Assembly (NCBI RefSeq): GCF_010435915.1 | Contig: NZ_JAAFZH010000004.1 | Coordinates: 310,001 to 374,000, forward strand | Source of the DNA: Spirosoma terrae | Lineage (GTDB): Bacteria > Bacteroidota > Bacteroidia > Cytophagales > Spirosomataceae | Direction: 5' to 3' | DNA: 64,000 bases | Position numbers and translations under genes: made by a program | Notes under the pieces: generated by a model | What the model saw: only the letters and a program-made list of their open reading frames with translations | Told to the model about the DNA's origin: nothing | Databases searched by the model: none | Part shown: positions 1 to 8,937 of the stretch, piece after piece | Layout: every line of letters starts with the position of its first letter | How positions within the stretch are numbered: the first letter of the stretch is position 1

Positions 1-34
1 GAAATAGACTCTTCTGCTCATAACCGAATGGATT

Positions 35-328
35 ATGCGCAGTTTACTATCCTTATTAACGTTTATTTTAACGACTGGCTGCCAGTTCATTAAACCAAAA
101 GAAGAACCAGCCGTTCTCTATCACCCAGAAATTAGTACTATGTGCTCTTGCTGTGGTGGTTGGGTAGTCCGGGTTGGTTCAACCAACTACCGAACTCATT
201 CAGACATACCCGATACGTATTCCAAAGTGGATAGTACAAATGTGCTAATACGTTACCAGAAAGATGATAGCCCTTGCGGAAAAGCCATGTCTGATCTAAT
301 AACCTTGCGTTCACTTCGCAAGCGATAA
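35..328 (+). CDS. small putative lipoprotein, unknown function
   Basis: This 97-residue protein is not recognised. It starts with a short basic and hydrophobic leader ending in the lipobox-like LTTGC, with Cys16 as the likely lipidated residue, so it is probably anchored in a membrane facing the periplasm. The mature part holds a CSCCGGW cysteine cluster and is otherwise without recognisable motifs. A single ATG fits the leader. A hairpin terminator lies 54 bases after the stop. The upstream context is cut by the window edge. The lipoprotein reading is fairly safe; the function is open. Confidence 0.6.
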   Translation: MRSLLSLLTFILTTGCQFIKPKEEPAVLYHPEISTMCSCCGGWVVRVGSTNYRTHSDIPDTYSKVDSTNVLIRYQKDDSPCGKAMSDLITLRSLRKR

Positions 329-381
329 ACCGATCAGGGCATTGGCCATTTCAATACATATATTTCTGCTAGTACACTATA

Positions 382-410
382 AAAGCCGCTCACCAGAGGC
401 AAGCGGCTTT
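382..410. terminator. bidirectional hairpin terminator
   Basis: A 9-bp perfect stem (AAAGCCGCT / AGCGGCTTT) with an 11-base loop lies between two convergent genes. A-rich bases on one side and T-rich bases on the other suit termination from both directions. Confidence 0.7.
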
Positions 411-433
411 CTGCATTAACTATGTTTTGTTTT

Positions 434-2146
434 TTATACCAGGCCTTTCTTCATCGCTTTGACGGCATAATCTACAGCCCGCGCGCTGAATGCCATGTAA
501 GTTAGCGATGGGTTCTGCGTTGATGTCGATGTCATACTGGCACCATCAGTTACGAAGACATTCTTCACGGCGTGCATCTGGTTCCATTTGTTCAGCATCG
601 ATGTCTTCGGGTCTTTACCCATCCGAACGCCACCCATTTCGTGAATATCCAGACCCGGATTCCGGTGATCATCGCGAAGACGAATGTTCTTGAATCCGGC
701 GGCCGTAAACATCTCGGTCATTTGCTCCTGGTAATCCTTCACCATCTTATCGTCATTATCATCATAATCGATCGAAATTTTTAGTTGCGGAATACCGAAC
801 GGATCTTTCAGACTCTTGTCGAGTGCTACGTAGTTACTTTCTTTAGGAATGGTTTCGCCCATCATGTGCGATCCTACACTCCAGCCGCCTAGTTCAGGAT
901 TGAGCAGACTATGCTTCAAATCAGCCCCAAGCCCACTTTGATTAGACCGCGAAATACGATTGGCGGAGAATCCCGCTGCGTACCCTCTCAGAAAATCCGT
1001 TTCCTGTTTATATACATTCCGAAAGCGGGGAATATACGGGCCATTGGGTCGGCGGCCATCCGTTGTTGACTCCAGATTTCCGTCGTATTCGGCCGAAATA
1101 CCAGCCCGATAATTATGAAAGGCTACGTATTTACCCAGAACACCACTGTCGTTTCCTAATCCGTTCGGAAAACGATTCGACGTTGAGTTCAGCAAAATCA
1201 GGTTAGAGTTCAGTGCGGCTGCATTCAGGAAGATGACACGAGCATAAAACTCCTGCATCTGCTTTGTGTTCGCATCAATGATCCGAACCCCGGTCGCCCG
1301 GCCTTTCTGTTCGTCATAGATGATCGAATGCACCACCGAATTCGGACGTAACGTCATTTTGCCGGTTTTAGCCGCCCACGGAATGGTTGATGAATTACTG
1401 CTGAAATAACCCCCAAATGGACATCCGCGCTCGCAAATCGTACGATGCTGGCACTGCGCTCGTCCCTGCTGCAAATGAATCGGCTGCGGCTTCGTAATAT
1501 GGGCCGCCCGACCCATAATGACGTGTCGATCTTTATACCGACCGGCAATTGATTTTTGAAAATGTTTTTCAACGCAGTTCCATTCGTGGGGCGGCAGAAA
1601 CTCGCCGTCGGGCAGTGTATCCAGACCGTCCTTGTTTCCGGTAATTCCCGCAAAGCGTTCCACGTAGCTATACCAGGGAGCCAGATCAGCGTAACGGATT
1701 GGCCAGTCAACGGCAAACCCATCGCGGGCGGGCCCCTGAAAGTCAAAGTCGCTCCAGCGCTGTGTCTGACGAGCCCACATCAATGATTTTCCACCAACCT
1801 GATAACCCCGAATCCAGTCGAATGGCTTCTCCTGTATGTAAGGATGCTCGGCATCTTTTACGAAAAACTGCTGCGTACCTTCATAGAAGGCGTAACATTT
1901 ACTGATAATAGGATTGGCATCCTTTACTTCTTTGGTGAGCTGTCCCCGGTGTTCAAACTCCCAGGGCTGCATCATAGTTGTTGGGTAATCGGTTACGTGC
2001 CGAACATCCCGACCACGTTCCAAAACGAGCGTCCGGAGTCCTTTACCCGTTAATTCTTTCGCGGCCCATCCCCCACTGATTCCCGATCCAATTACAATCG
2101 CATCGTAGGTATTCTGTGCTTTGGCGTCAATAGTCAAATTTGCCAT
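434..2146 (-). CDS. GMC family FAD oxidoreductase
   Basis: 570-residue flavoprotein of the glucose-methanol-choline family, the large subunit type that pairs with a gluconate-2-dehydrogenase subunit-3-like protein. The FAD dinucleotide motif (GSGISGG) is at residues 20-26. Near the C-terminus are the family's catalytic pair, His about 502 (DIHEMGG) and Asn about 545 (TQNPSLT). Cysteines in the middle (CQHRTICERGCPFGG) are typical of this subfamily. It probably oxidises a sugar or polyol and passes electrons to a membrane carrier. The partner subunit is encoded 91 bases upstream (2238-2780), whose Tat signal could export the complex since this subunit has no signal of its own. The substrate cannot be read from the sequence. 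Confidence 0.88.
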   Translation of the reverse strand: MANLTIDAKAQNTYDAIVIGSGISGGWAAKELTGKGLRTLVLERGRDVRHVTDYPTTMMQPWEFEHRGQLTKEVKDANPIISKCYAFYEGTQQFFVKDAEHPYIQEKPFDWIRGYQVGGKSLMWARQTQRWSDFDFQGPARDGFAVDWPIRYADLAPWYSYVERFAGITGNKDGLDTLPDGEFLPPHEWNCVEKHFQKSIAGRYKDRHVIMGRAAHITKPQPIHLQQGRAQCQHRTICERGCPFGGYFSSNSSTIPWAAKTGKMTLRPNSVVHSIIYDEQKGRATGVRIIDANTKQMQEFYARVIFLNAAALNSNLILLNSTSNRFPNGLGNDSGVLGKYVAFHNYRAGISAEYDGNLESTTDGRRPNGPYIPRFRNVYKQETDFLRGYAAGFSANRISRSNQSGLGADLKHSLLNPELGGWSVGSHMMGETIPKESNYVALDKSLKDPFGIPQLKISIDYDDNDDKMVKDYQEQMTEMFTAAGFKNIRLRDDHRNPGLDIHEMGGVRMGKDPKTSMLNKWNQMHAVKNVFVTDGASMTSTSTQNPSLTYMAFSARAVDYAVKAMKKGLV

Positions 2147-2237
2147 AATTATGGTTCACTGTTCTTGGTTTAAGTCCCAACGTCTTCTTCAACAGACGTA
2201 TCAAATTGCAGGAGCTATCAACCAAGAACGATAGGTT

Positions 2238-2780
2238 TTACTTCGTTTGAGAAACTGCTTTGGTTGGTACCGGCACACAACCATAATAATGACCCGGAAT
2301 CATCTGGTAATGCGTCAGGTTGGTCATTACGTATTCCGAATTCATGTAGCCCCGAACAGTCAGCCCTTTTACCAGTGAGTAGAATTCCTTCTGGGCCGCG
2401 TCGTCGGATTTCGACAACTGCGTAAGCAAGGCCATACGTTGGGCTGAATCGGCCTGGGCAAAGGGTTTACCAAAGCTTTTCTGAGCCTGTTCTTCCACCA
2501 GTGTCAATCCATTTCGGACGTTATTCTGCGTGGCGCTATCGTAGCAATCGGCCACAACCTTCTGAATAAATTGATGCACATTCAGGGCTTTTGCACCAGG
2601 CGTATCAGTAGCAGGAATAATGGTCTCGGCTATGTCTCCGAGCAAATCGCCCTGGCCGGACGAGAGAAAGTTAGGGGTATGCTTAACCGTTTCAGCGGTC
2701 CAGTTAGTAGCCCAGGCTGGCAGGTTTATAAGAGCACCAGCGGCCACTGCCATTGATTTAAGCGCACTACGTCGTTCCAC
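2238..2780 (-). CDS. gluconate 2-dehydrogenase subunit 3 family protein, Tat-exported
   Basis: 180-residue small subunit that accompanies GMC oxidoreductases in many Bacteroidota. The N-terminus has an Arg-Arg pair (MERRSALKSM) followed by a hydrophobic stretch ending in LPAWA, a likely Tat signal that would carry the folded FAD subunit out of the cytoplasm. The start is GTG: an in-frame TGA lies only five codons upstream and no ATG intervenes. A -7 promoter box is 27 bases upstream. The pair is transcribed as small subunit then large subunit. No cytochrome c subunit is encoded alongside, unlike classical three-subunit gluconate dehydrogenases. Confidence 0.82.
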   Translation of the reverse strand: MERRSALKSMAVAAGALINLPAWATNWTAETVKHTPNFLSSGQGDLLGDIAETIIPATDTPGAKALNVHQFIQKVVADCYDSATQNNVRNGLTLVEEQAQKSFGKPFAQADSAQRMALLTQLSKSDDAAQKEFYSLVKGLTVRGYMNSEYVMTNLTHYQMIPGHYYGCVPVPTKAVSQTK

Positions 2781-2806
2781 AGCAGGATATGATCAGTTTA
2801 CTATAC

Positions 2807-2814
2807 CAAAGATA
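2807..2814 (-). promoter_or_regulatory. Bacteroidota -7 promoter box
   Basis: TATCTTTG on the minus strand matches the TAnnTTTG consensus of the primary Bacteroidota sigma factor, 27 bases before the GTG start of the subunit-3 gene. No clear -33 TTTG was found. Confidence 0.4.
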
Positions 2815-2949
2815 CTAAACCAATAAAACTAATCAGGCATATTCCATCCCGAAACCTCTTCTGAACAACAGAATTAGTGTTTTCCCTAAGATAGCATCCG
2901 TCCTTTTCAGGGCTCGACTCTATTACACTTCCTTTATAAATAGAAAATT

Positions 2950-2977
2950 CCCCACTCTCCTTGTTTGAGAAGTGGGG
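2950..2977 (-). terminator. hairpin terminator
   Basis: CCCCACT / AGTGGGG stem with a further inner GAG/CTC pairing across a one-base bulge. On the minus strand it follows the lipoprotein gene stop by about 20 bases and continues into a T-rich stretch. Confidence 0.65.
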
Positions 2978-2997
2978 AGTCATTTTGCTTGCGACAG

Positions 2998-3777
2998 CTA
3001 ATTACGTCGGGTGTATGCAACGCCCATATTATTGGAGCGATAAGCCGATTCTGTGCCGAGAAAGTCCAGCGTCACGGACGGCTGATAAGTAAATTCGTCA
3101 CCCCACGCATCGCATACGAGCAGTTGCTCACCGGTTGGTTTATACGTAGCCGTGATGGCATATCGGCCCATCGGTACGTCTTTCAGGAACGTATCGTAGC
3201 GTTTTTTCGACCGAAGTTTCAGCACCTTACCCGTCGACCCATCGATCAGTGGCCCAACGGGCGTTAAGGTGAATTCAATATTTTCGTTATCGTTAAAATC
3301 AGTAACGTTCGGGTCGCGAAACATCTCAATGGTGCCTCCGTAATACAGATCCAGACTTAAATCAGGAATGTGGCCCGTTAACTTCCACTGGAAATTCCTG
3401 ACCGGTTTTTCTGTACTTGTGAATGATTCTTCGTTTTCAGGATCGAGGGCAATTTTGTACACCCGATTATTGTATTGCCTGAGAATATACCCTTTTGCCA
3501 CCCATTGCCCAGCCAGATTGATCATCTGCATTTTATACGAACCATCGGCTGCGGTTTTCACTTCAGGACCATTCCCGGTTAGTACAGTGTGGTCAATATA
3601 AACGGTAGCTTTGGGTAGAGGTTGTCCCTGCGGGTCCACTACTTTACCGACCAGATAACCGTCTGTCCCTGAGGAGCCAGGCTTATCAGGATCGACAGAT
3701 GGATTGTTGCAGGCCGTAATGGCCAATAAACTGCCGACCAGGCAGACCATAGTGAACGTACGTAGTGAATGGATCAT
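2998..3777 (-). CDS. lipoprotein with carboxypeptidase-regulatory-like domain
   Basis: 259-residue secreted protein with a lipobox (LLAITAC, Cys23). Residues about 40-110 form a carboxypeptidase-regulatory-like beta-sandwich (YLVGKVVDPQGQPLPKATVYID... DGSYKM), a fold common in Bacteroidota surface proteins that bind glycans or act as spacers. The rest is beta-rich without catalytic motifs and ends in a region resembling a DUF3823-type partner domain, which I cannot confirm. It sits alone between terminators. The enzymatic role is unknown and may be purely binding. Confidence 0.72.
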   Translation of the reverse strand: MIHSLRTFTMVCLVGSLLAITACNNPSVDPDKPGSSGTDGYLVGKVVDPQGQPLPKATVYIDHTVLTGNGPEVKTAADGSYKMQMINLAGQWVAKGYILRQYNNRVYKIALDPENEESFTSTEKPVRNFQWKLTGHIPDLSLDLYYGGTIEMFRDPNVTDFNDNENIEFTLTPVGPLIDGSTGKVLKLRSKKRYDTFLKDVPMGRYAITATYKPTGEQLLVCDAWGDEFTYQPSVTLDFLGTESAYRSNNMGVAYTRRN

Positions 3778-3920
3778 GTGTCCTGTTAGTTGTTGTTTAA
3801 CAGAACAAAATTGAGGTCATGAGCAGAACTATTCCACGACGATACGAGTAGAATGCGATAAACGATGGATAAGCTGAAGAAAACTTAGCACGTATTGGGT
3901 ATTTTATTGTGCTTTAACAC

Positions 3921-5477
3921 CTATTGCCCCCCAGCCACGGTTTTTCCGTCTCCCTGTAGCACTTTCGTCAACTCAGCCCCATTCCACACCAGTTTCGCTA
4001 CGTTACCCTGTGTATTTAGCTCAAAACTAATCGGGTCGCGACCATTCCAGAATTGGTCGTAAACCATTTGAAACGTATCGAAATGCCAATGATCGAGTCT
4101 TCCAGTCAATAAATTGTTCAGAGCAACATGAAGCTTTCCCGCCTGTATAGTAACCTCAGCCTTGCCATACAAGGGGCTACTGTAACTACCAACATAATTG
4201 GTCAGTGCCAGTGATGGTTTGGTGTTCAGGACGCGCAGACTGTCCTGTTTTTGTTCGGCAAGCTTGGTTTTCTGCCTCAAGTCTCCATACAGTTGCCGGA
4301 GCTCTTTGCTCCAGTCGCGGGGCGAACCCAGGCCAAACTCATCGAAAGCCCGGTACATGATCGCATGGCGAATTTCTACATGATCCAGATTCCCCTGAAC
4401 ATAGACCGCTACTTTCTGATCCGGCAATTGCCCGTGAATGGCCACCATGCCTGTCAGACTACCCGTATGAAAATTAACACGATGCCCTCTGTAATCGTGT
4501 TGAAACCAGCCCAGACCGTATGTTTTCCAGGACGGCTTAGTGAGTCGCTGCGTCGGATAAAATTGGCTATCCGTTACGAGTGTTTGTGGTTTGAACAACT
4601 CGGCCCAGGTGGCGGGTTTGAGTAGCGCTTTCCCGGCAAATCGACCACTATCCAGCATACACTGCATCCAGGCGGCTACGTCGTCGGGGCACGTCCATAC
4701 CGAACCAGCTGGCCCAACAGCATCAACCAGCCCTTCTTCCGTCCGGCTGTCAACCAATCGGATGGTGTCTTTTATGTCAATATGTGGCTTCGCCCGGTTT
4801 TCATCCGCTACGTCCTTAAACATCGCCTTTGTGCGGGTCATGTTGAGTGGTTCAAAAATACGTTTACGAATAAACACCTCCCAGGGCATTCCACTCACCT
4901 TTTCAATCACTTTTCCGGCAGCCAGATACATGATGTTCTGATAAATAAAACTTGACCGGAACGAGTAGGAAGGCTTTACCAATCGAACCCGGCGTAGAAT
5001 TTCGTCGGAAGGAATCTGCATGGCTGCCCACAGATAGTCCGCATTACCGACGCCCGTGTTATGGATGAGCAAATCCCGAACCCGCACTTCGCGGGTAACC
5101 GCTGGATCGTAGAATTGAAAATCGGGCAGAATATCAATAACGGCATCATCCCACCGCAGTTTTCCTTCGTCAACGAGCATCCCCAAACAAGCCGCCGTCA
5201 TCGCCTTGGTGGTCGACGCCATCGCAAAAAGTGTTTGCGTATTAACGGCATCCGGTTTACCAAGCACCCGCACTCCATATCCCTTTTTAAACACAACCCG
5301 CCCCTCTTTAACCACCGTAACGGTTAGGCCCGGCACGTTCCAGTCCTGGACGGCCTGCTGGACATACGTATCAAATTGAGTTGTTGGTGCGGTAGCCGTT
5401 TTCTTCGACTGGGCGGATAGTTTCTCACCGGCAAAAACCGTAAAAGCCAGTAATAAAAGGAAGGATACGTGTTTCAT
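3921..5477 (-). CDS. secreted class C beta-lactamase-like serine hydrolase
   Basis: 518-residue serine hydrolase of the class C / penicillin-binding-protein-like (S12) family. A signal peptide (MKHVSFLLLLAFTVFAGEKLSAQ) opens the protein. SxxK is at residues 88-91 (STTK), the YxN element at 179-181 (YQN), and the third-motif equivalent is HTG in FHTGSLTG. The C-terminal 110 residues resemble the DUF3471 domain that often trails these enzymes. I chose the ATG at 5477 rather than the upstream ATG at 5525, because only the former gives a proper signal peptide. Likely a periplasmic esterase, peptidase or amidase; antibiotic resistance is not implied. Confidence 0.82.
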   Translation of the reverse strand: MKHVSFLLLLAFTVFAGEKLSAQSKKTATAPTTQFDTYVQQAVQDWNVPGLTVTVVKEGRVVFKKGYGVRVLGKPDAVNTQTLFAMASTTKAMTAACLGMLVDEGKLRWDDAVIDILPDFQFYDPAVTREVRVRDLLIHNTGVGNADYLWAAMQIPSDEILRRVRLVKPSYSFRSSFIYQNIMYLAAGKVIEKVSGMPWEVFIRKRIFEPLNMTRTKAMFKDVADENRAKPHIDIKDTIRLVDSRTEEGLVDAVGPAGSVWTCPDDVAAWMQCMLDSGRFAGKALLKPATWAELFKPQTLVTDSQFYPTQRLTKPSWKTYGLGWFQHDYRGHRVNFHTGSLTGMVAIHGQLPDQKVAVYVQGNLDHVEIRHAIMYRAFDEFGLGSPRDWSKELRQLYGDLRQKTKLAEQKQDSLRVLNTKPSLALTNYVGSYSSPLYGKAEVTIQAGKLHVALNNLLTGRLDHWHFDTFQMVYDQFWNGRDPISFELNTQGNVAKLVWNGAELTKVLQGDGKTVAGGQ

Positions 5478-5603
5478 GACAGGTTGCTTTATATTGACAA
5501 GGTACGGATTTATCGTGGACAGCATTTATGGTCTGAAGCAGATTTCCGCCCAGTTACTCTGTAAATCCTGCTGGATAATGCAGCATATCGGCCATGACCT
5601 ACG

Positions 5604-5611
5604 TACATTTG
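5604..5611 (+). promoter_or_regulatory. Bacteroidota -7 promoter box
   Basis: TACATTTG, 32 bases before the ATG of the M28 peptidase gene, matches TAnnTTTG exactly. Confidence 0.45.
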
Positions 5612-5643
5612 TTTTGACCCAATAATCAACGTATAACGAAACA

Positions 5644-7149
5644 ATGATTTACCTGAATTTCAGACGGATATTCGTACAGTCGCTATGTACGGCGACCTTA
5701 CTGGCACTGCTATTCGCTACGTTTAGCCATGCTCAACCAAACAGTCGTAAGACAGCCAACGCCATATCTGCCATTAAAGAGAGTGACATTAAACGGGATC
5801 TGTTTGCTTTGGCGGGCGACCATTTTCGAGGCCGTGAAGGGGGCTCACTGGATGAGTTAAAAGCGTCTGTTTGGATTGCCGATCAATTGCGGGCCATGGG
5901 CTTACAACCCGCTGGCGACGACGGCACTTTTTTCCAGTTCTTTCATATTCAGCGTACCCGCATCACTGAAACCAGCCGCCTGCAGATTGGAACGCATCAG
6001 CTAACCCACGGTCAGGATGCCTTTCTGCTGGCACCAGCCATTGCCTCGGTGGATGCTCCCCTAGTCTTTGTTGGCAAAGGAACGCCCGAAGAGCTGGCCA
6101 AGGTAGATATAAAAGGGAAAGCAGTAGCCCTGGAGTTTTCGGGCACTGCTCCGGTCGAACTGAGTTATCGTCGGTTTTTATTCGGTACGATGGCTCGCCG
6201 GGCTGCCGAACTGGTCAAAGCGGGTGCTCTGGCCGTGATCTGGATATCGAACGCCGACGCTCAGTTTTATTTTGACCGCTGGACCACCAGCCTCGAACGT
6301 GGTCGATACGATCTCCCCGGCGGACCTAATACGCGAATTTTCTCGCAAGCGCCTACAGTATGGCTCCCAGCCAGCGCCCTCGACTGGATAAAACAACCAG
6401 GTCAGCAGTTTACCAACGTAGTGAATGTAGAAAGCTTCAATTATCCGTCGGTTAATATCGTAGCGAAAGTGCCCGGTACTGATCCAAAACTCAAAGATGA
6501 ATACGTACTGTTCAGTACGCATCAGGATCACGACGGAGTTCGTCGCGCAGTAGCCGGAGACTCGATCTGGAATGGAGCCGACGATAATGCCAGTGGCTGT
6601 GTGGCCACAATGGCGATCGGGCGGGCTTTTGCTAAACAACCCGGTAAACGATCGGCGCTCTTTGTTTTCCACGGAGCCGAAGAACGTGGATTGTTAGGCT
6701 CACGGTATTACGTAGAAAAGCCTACCGTGCCTAAAGGATCAATCGTTGCCGTATTGAATGCAGAAATGATTGGTCGAAATGCGCCCGATAGCGCCTGTAT
6801 TTTGGGACAGCAGCCCCCCCATCGTAACTCAGCTGATCTGGTCAACGTAGCCCTGAGCGCTAACCAGTCTGAAGCGCATTTTAAACTGGATACACTGTGG
6901 GATAAACCCGAGCACCCCGAAGGCTGGTATTTCCGTTCGGATCACCTCCCCTACGCTCGGGCCAATATTCCGGCAATCGCTTTCACTACGTTGCTTCACC
7001 CAGATTATCACACGCCCAAAGACGAACCGGAACGTATTAACACCGATAAAGTTACGCGCATTGCCCGCTGGATTTATCTTACAGGGTGGGATGTAGCCAA
7101 TCGACCGCAACGGGTTCGGGTTGACGAAGGGTTTAAATTAGAACGGTAG
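5644..7149 (+). CDS. secreted M28 family zinc aminopeptidase
   Basis: 501-residue metallopeptidase. A signal peptide occupies residues 1-30 (cleavage near FSHA-QP). A protease-associated insert fills roughly 120-260. The dizinc ligands of the M28 fold are visible in order: His293 (STHQDHDG), Asp313 (GADDNASG), the catalytic Glu346/Glu347 pair (HGAEERG), Glu374 (NAEMIGRN, where many relatives have Asp) and His456 (YHTPKDE). It should trim N-terminal residues from peptides in the periplasm or outside the cell. It is monocistronic, with its own -7 box upstream and a long terminator palindrome downstream. Confidence 0.88.
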   Translation: MIYLNFRRIFVQSLCTATLLALLFATFSHAQPNSRKTANAISAIKESDIKRDLFALAGDHFRGREGGSLDELKASVWIADQLRAMGLQPAGDDGTFFQFFHIQRTRITETSRLQIGTHQLTHGQDAFLLAPAIASVDAPLVFVGKGTPEELAKVDIKGKAVALEFSGTAPVELSYRRFLFGTMARRAAELVKAGALAVIWISNADAQFYFDRWTTSLERGRYDLPGGPNTRIFSQAPTVWLPASALDWIKQPGQQFTNVVNVESFNYPSVNIVAKVPGTDPKLKDEYVLFSTHQDHDGVRRAVAGDSIWNGADDNASGCVATMAIGRAFAKQPGKRSALFVFHGAEERGLLGSRYYVEKPTVPKGSIVAVLNAEMIGRNAPDSACILGQQPPHRNSADLVNVALSANQSEAHFKLDTLWDKPEHPEGWYFRSDHLPYARANIPAIAFTTLLHPDYHTPKDEPERINTDKVTRIARWIYLTGWDVANRPQRVRVDEGFKLER

Positions 7150-7157
7150 CTAAACAG

Positions 7158-7208
7158 TTGGGTTTATGATTGGCACTCACCTGGAGTTAATCCAACCATA
7201 AACCCAAC
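7158..7208. terminator. long bidirectional terminator palindrome
   Basis: A 17-bp inverted repeat with one mismatch (7158-7174 / 7192-7208; arm begins GTTGGGTTTATG) and a 17-base loop lies exactly between two convergent genes. Confidence 0.6.
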
Positions 7209-7229
7209 TCTATTAAGTCCTATTTACGT

Positions 7230-8606
7230 TTACCGTCGGCCTCCGCCATGAAAACCTCCGCCCCCATGGAAGCCACCCCCAAAGCTCCCTCCCCGGAAAC
7301 CACCTCCGCTGAAGGTACGGGCACCACCCCACGCCTGCGCATGATAGCCACCAGCGTTGGCATCCATATAACGGCCAGGAGTTGACACACGAGACGTGTT
7401 TGTCCAGCTTCCGGGACGGTTATATTGTCCGGCTCGGGTGAGCCAGTTGGCCCGGTTAGTGGGAAAACCAGCCGTTGGACCAAACGCCCGATGGGCTGCA
7501 TTCATGAATCCGGCATTACCCGCCGTCCAATAACGATGTTCTCCCATGTTACGGACGTAGTAATTGTTGAAGCGGTTGTACAAGTGCGGATATCGAGGGT
7601 ATCCAGCCTGAAAAAACCAGTTTGAGAAGGCCAGCGATGGCAATCCGAAGAGCACCATGTTCCCACCTAATCCGTAGTAGAAACCAGTACCATACCACCA
7701 GGCAGACGGATACCACAGTGGAGATGCGTACCAGTATGGATAACCAAACCAGAACGAATAAGGGTTCTGATAATAGTACGAGCTATTCACCCAGGCCGGA
7801 TTAGGGTTTATCGTCGTATAGCCGTTAGCCTGCGCATACGCCTGACTAGCCTGCTGCAATTCCTGACGCGCCTGTGGATCGCTGTTCAGTTCTTTTTGGT
7901 AATCAGCCAATTCCTGCTGGTTCTGCACCGCCAGGCTATCGTGCAAAGCAGTCAGATCGTTGGTGACCTGATCTGGATTTTCCCGATAGGCATCTCCCAG
8001 TTGTTTGGTTTTATCCAGATGATCGGTCAGTTGACTCAACACATCTGGCATATCGAGCAACTGCCGAAACGCCTGCTGGGACGTAACGTCAAGGGACCCG
8101 ATCAGATTATCGAATGTTTGCTGTGCCTGTTGGTTCAGATTGTCGACCTGAACCAGATCGTCGTGGTGGTGCCGATACAGCTTCCAGGCTGATGTCTGCA
8201 AATCGGCTGGCAGAGTTTTCGTCAAGTCTTTCACAGACGATTCAGTGGCTCCGGCTGGTAACGTAGCCAGCACATGCATTACGTCGGGATAACGGGCCAG
8301 ATCGTAAAACCAGGCCTGTTTATTTTGGCCAAACGATTGAATCAGACTCGTAAACGCCTGCTGGGTCGATTCCCGTTGCTGAGCTAATTGATTCAGTACG
8401 TCCGGGTTTTCACTAACGATTAGTATTGACCGACGAACATCGTCGCGATACGGTGCAATGGCTGGTACGATGGTTTGATCCGTACGAATAACGGACTGAG
8501 AATTACTGTCGATGGACTGAGCAACGGAGGGTTGCCAGAGTGCTGTCAACAGTCCAAGAGCAAGTAGCAGCGATTTGGGGGATATTAATTGAGTGAACGC
8601 TTTCAT
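7230..8606 (-). CDS. secreted coiled-coil protein with Tyr/Trp-rich middle and Gly-rich tail
   Basis: 458 residues, not assigned to a known enzyme. A signal peptide spans 1-29 (ends PSVAQ). Residues about 60-260 are Gln- and Leu-rich and probably helical. Residues about 265-345 are strikingly rich in Tyr, Trp and Phe (YYYQNPYSFWFGYPYWY). The last 40 residues are Gly-rich with GGGFHGGG repeats ending in GGRR. This architecture resembles DUF3300-type envelope proteins, but I cannot confirm the family. The composition suggests an extracytoplasmic protein with a disordered or aggregation-prone tail. The gene stands alone between a terminator and a regulatory region. Confidence 0.7.
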   Translation of the reverse strand: MKAFTQLISPKSLLLALGLLTALWQPSVAQSIDSNSQSVIRTDQTIVPAIAPYRDDVRRSILIVSENPDVLNQLAQQRESTQQAFTSLIQSFGQNKQAWFYDLARYPDVMHVLATLPAGATESSVKDLTKTLPADLQTSAWKLYRHHHDDLVQVDNLNQQAQQTFDNLIGSLDVTSQQAFRQLLDMPDVLSQLTDHLDKTKQLGDAYRENPDQVTNDLTALHDSLAVQNQQELADYQKELNSDPQARQELQQASQAYAQANGYTTINPNPAWVNSSYYYQNPYSFWFGYPYWYASPLWYPSAWWYGTGFYYGLGGNMVLFGLPSLAFSNWFFQAGYPRYPHLYNRFNNYYVRNMGEHRYWTAGNAGFMNAAHRAFGPTAGFPTNRANWLTRAGQYNRPGSWTNTSRVSTPGRYMDANAGGYHAQAWGGARTFSGGGFRGGSFGGGFHGGGGFHGGGRR

Positions 8607-8937
8607 GGCTCAGTGTATCTAAGGAGTTTATGTCTCCTCGTTGGACGATCTTGTTAGTTTTACAACGATCTAGCCCGATGCCACGAAAACCGGCGCCAGA
8701 TTTAGCAGACATCGGGTTGGTTCATTGTCTATGCAAAAAACAGTTTGAGTCCTAAAAAAGTAATGAAATACAGGTTAATGTTTCGTTAAAAAGAAAAGGC
8801 CTTTTTAGCGTGAACAGCATAAGTTCACCCCTGAACTTATCCAATCAGATTACGGTGCTTTTAGGTCAAATAGTCTAACTTCGACCCTGGTTTTCAAAGG
8901 CAGTAACTTTGCCCGAATCACTCATTCAACAACACAT
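8607..8937. promoter_or_regulatory. divergent intergenic region with overlapping palindromes
   Basis: 331 bases without a gene between two divergent genes. It holds the palindrome AAAAGGCCTTTT (8795-8806). It also holds two overlapping dyads built from a TGAAC half-site: GTGAAC-N7-GTTCAC at 8810-8828 and AAGTTCA-N4-TGAACTT at 8821-8838. These lie 65-95 bases before the -7 box of the class C hydrolase gene and look like regulator binding sites. Confidence 0.45.
8904..8911 (+). promoter_or_regulatory. Bacteroidota -7 promoter box
   Basis: TAACTTTG matches TAnnTTTG and sits 26 bases before the ATG of the class C hydrolase at 8938. Confidence 0.45.

Noticed and set aside
3783..3803. CTGTTA...TAACAG dyad upstream of the lipoprotein gene
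   Set aside because: Six-base arms in AT-rich DNA are within chance; no second copy was seen.
6178..6672. Open frame of 164 codons antisense to the M28 peptidase gene
   Set aside because: Lies inside a gene with all zinc ligands in place; spurious.
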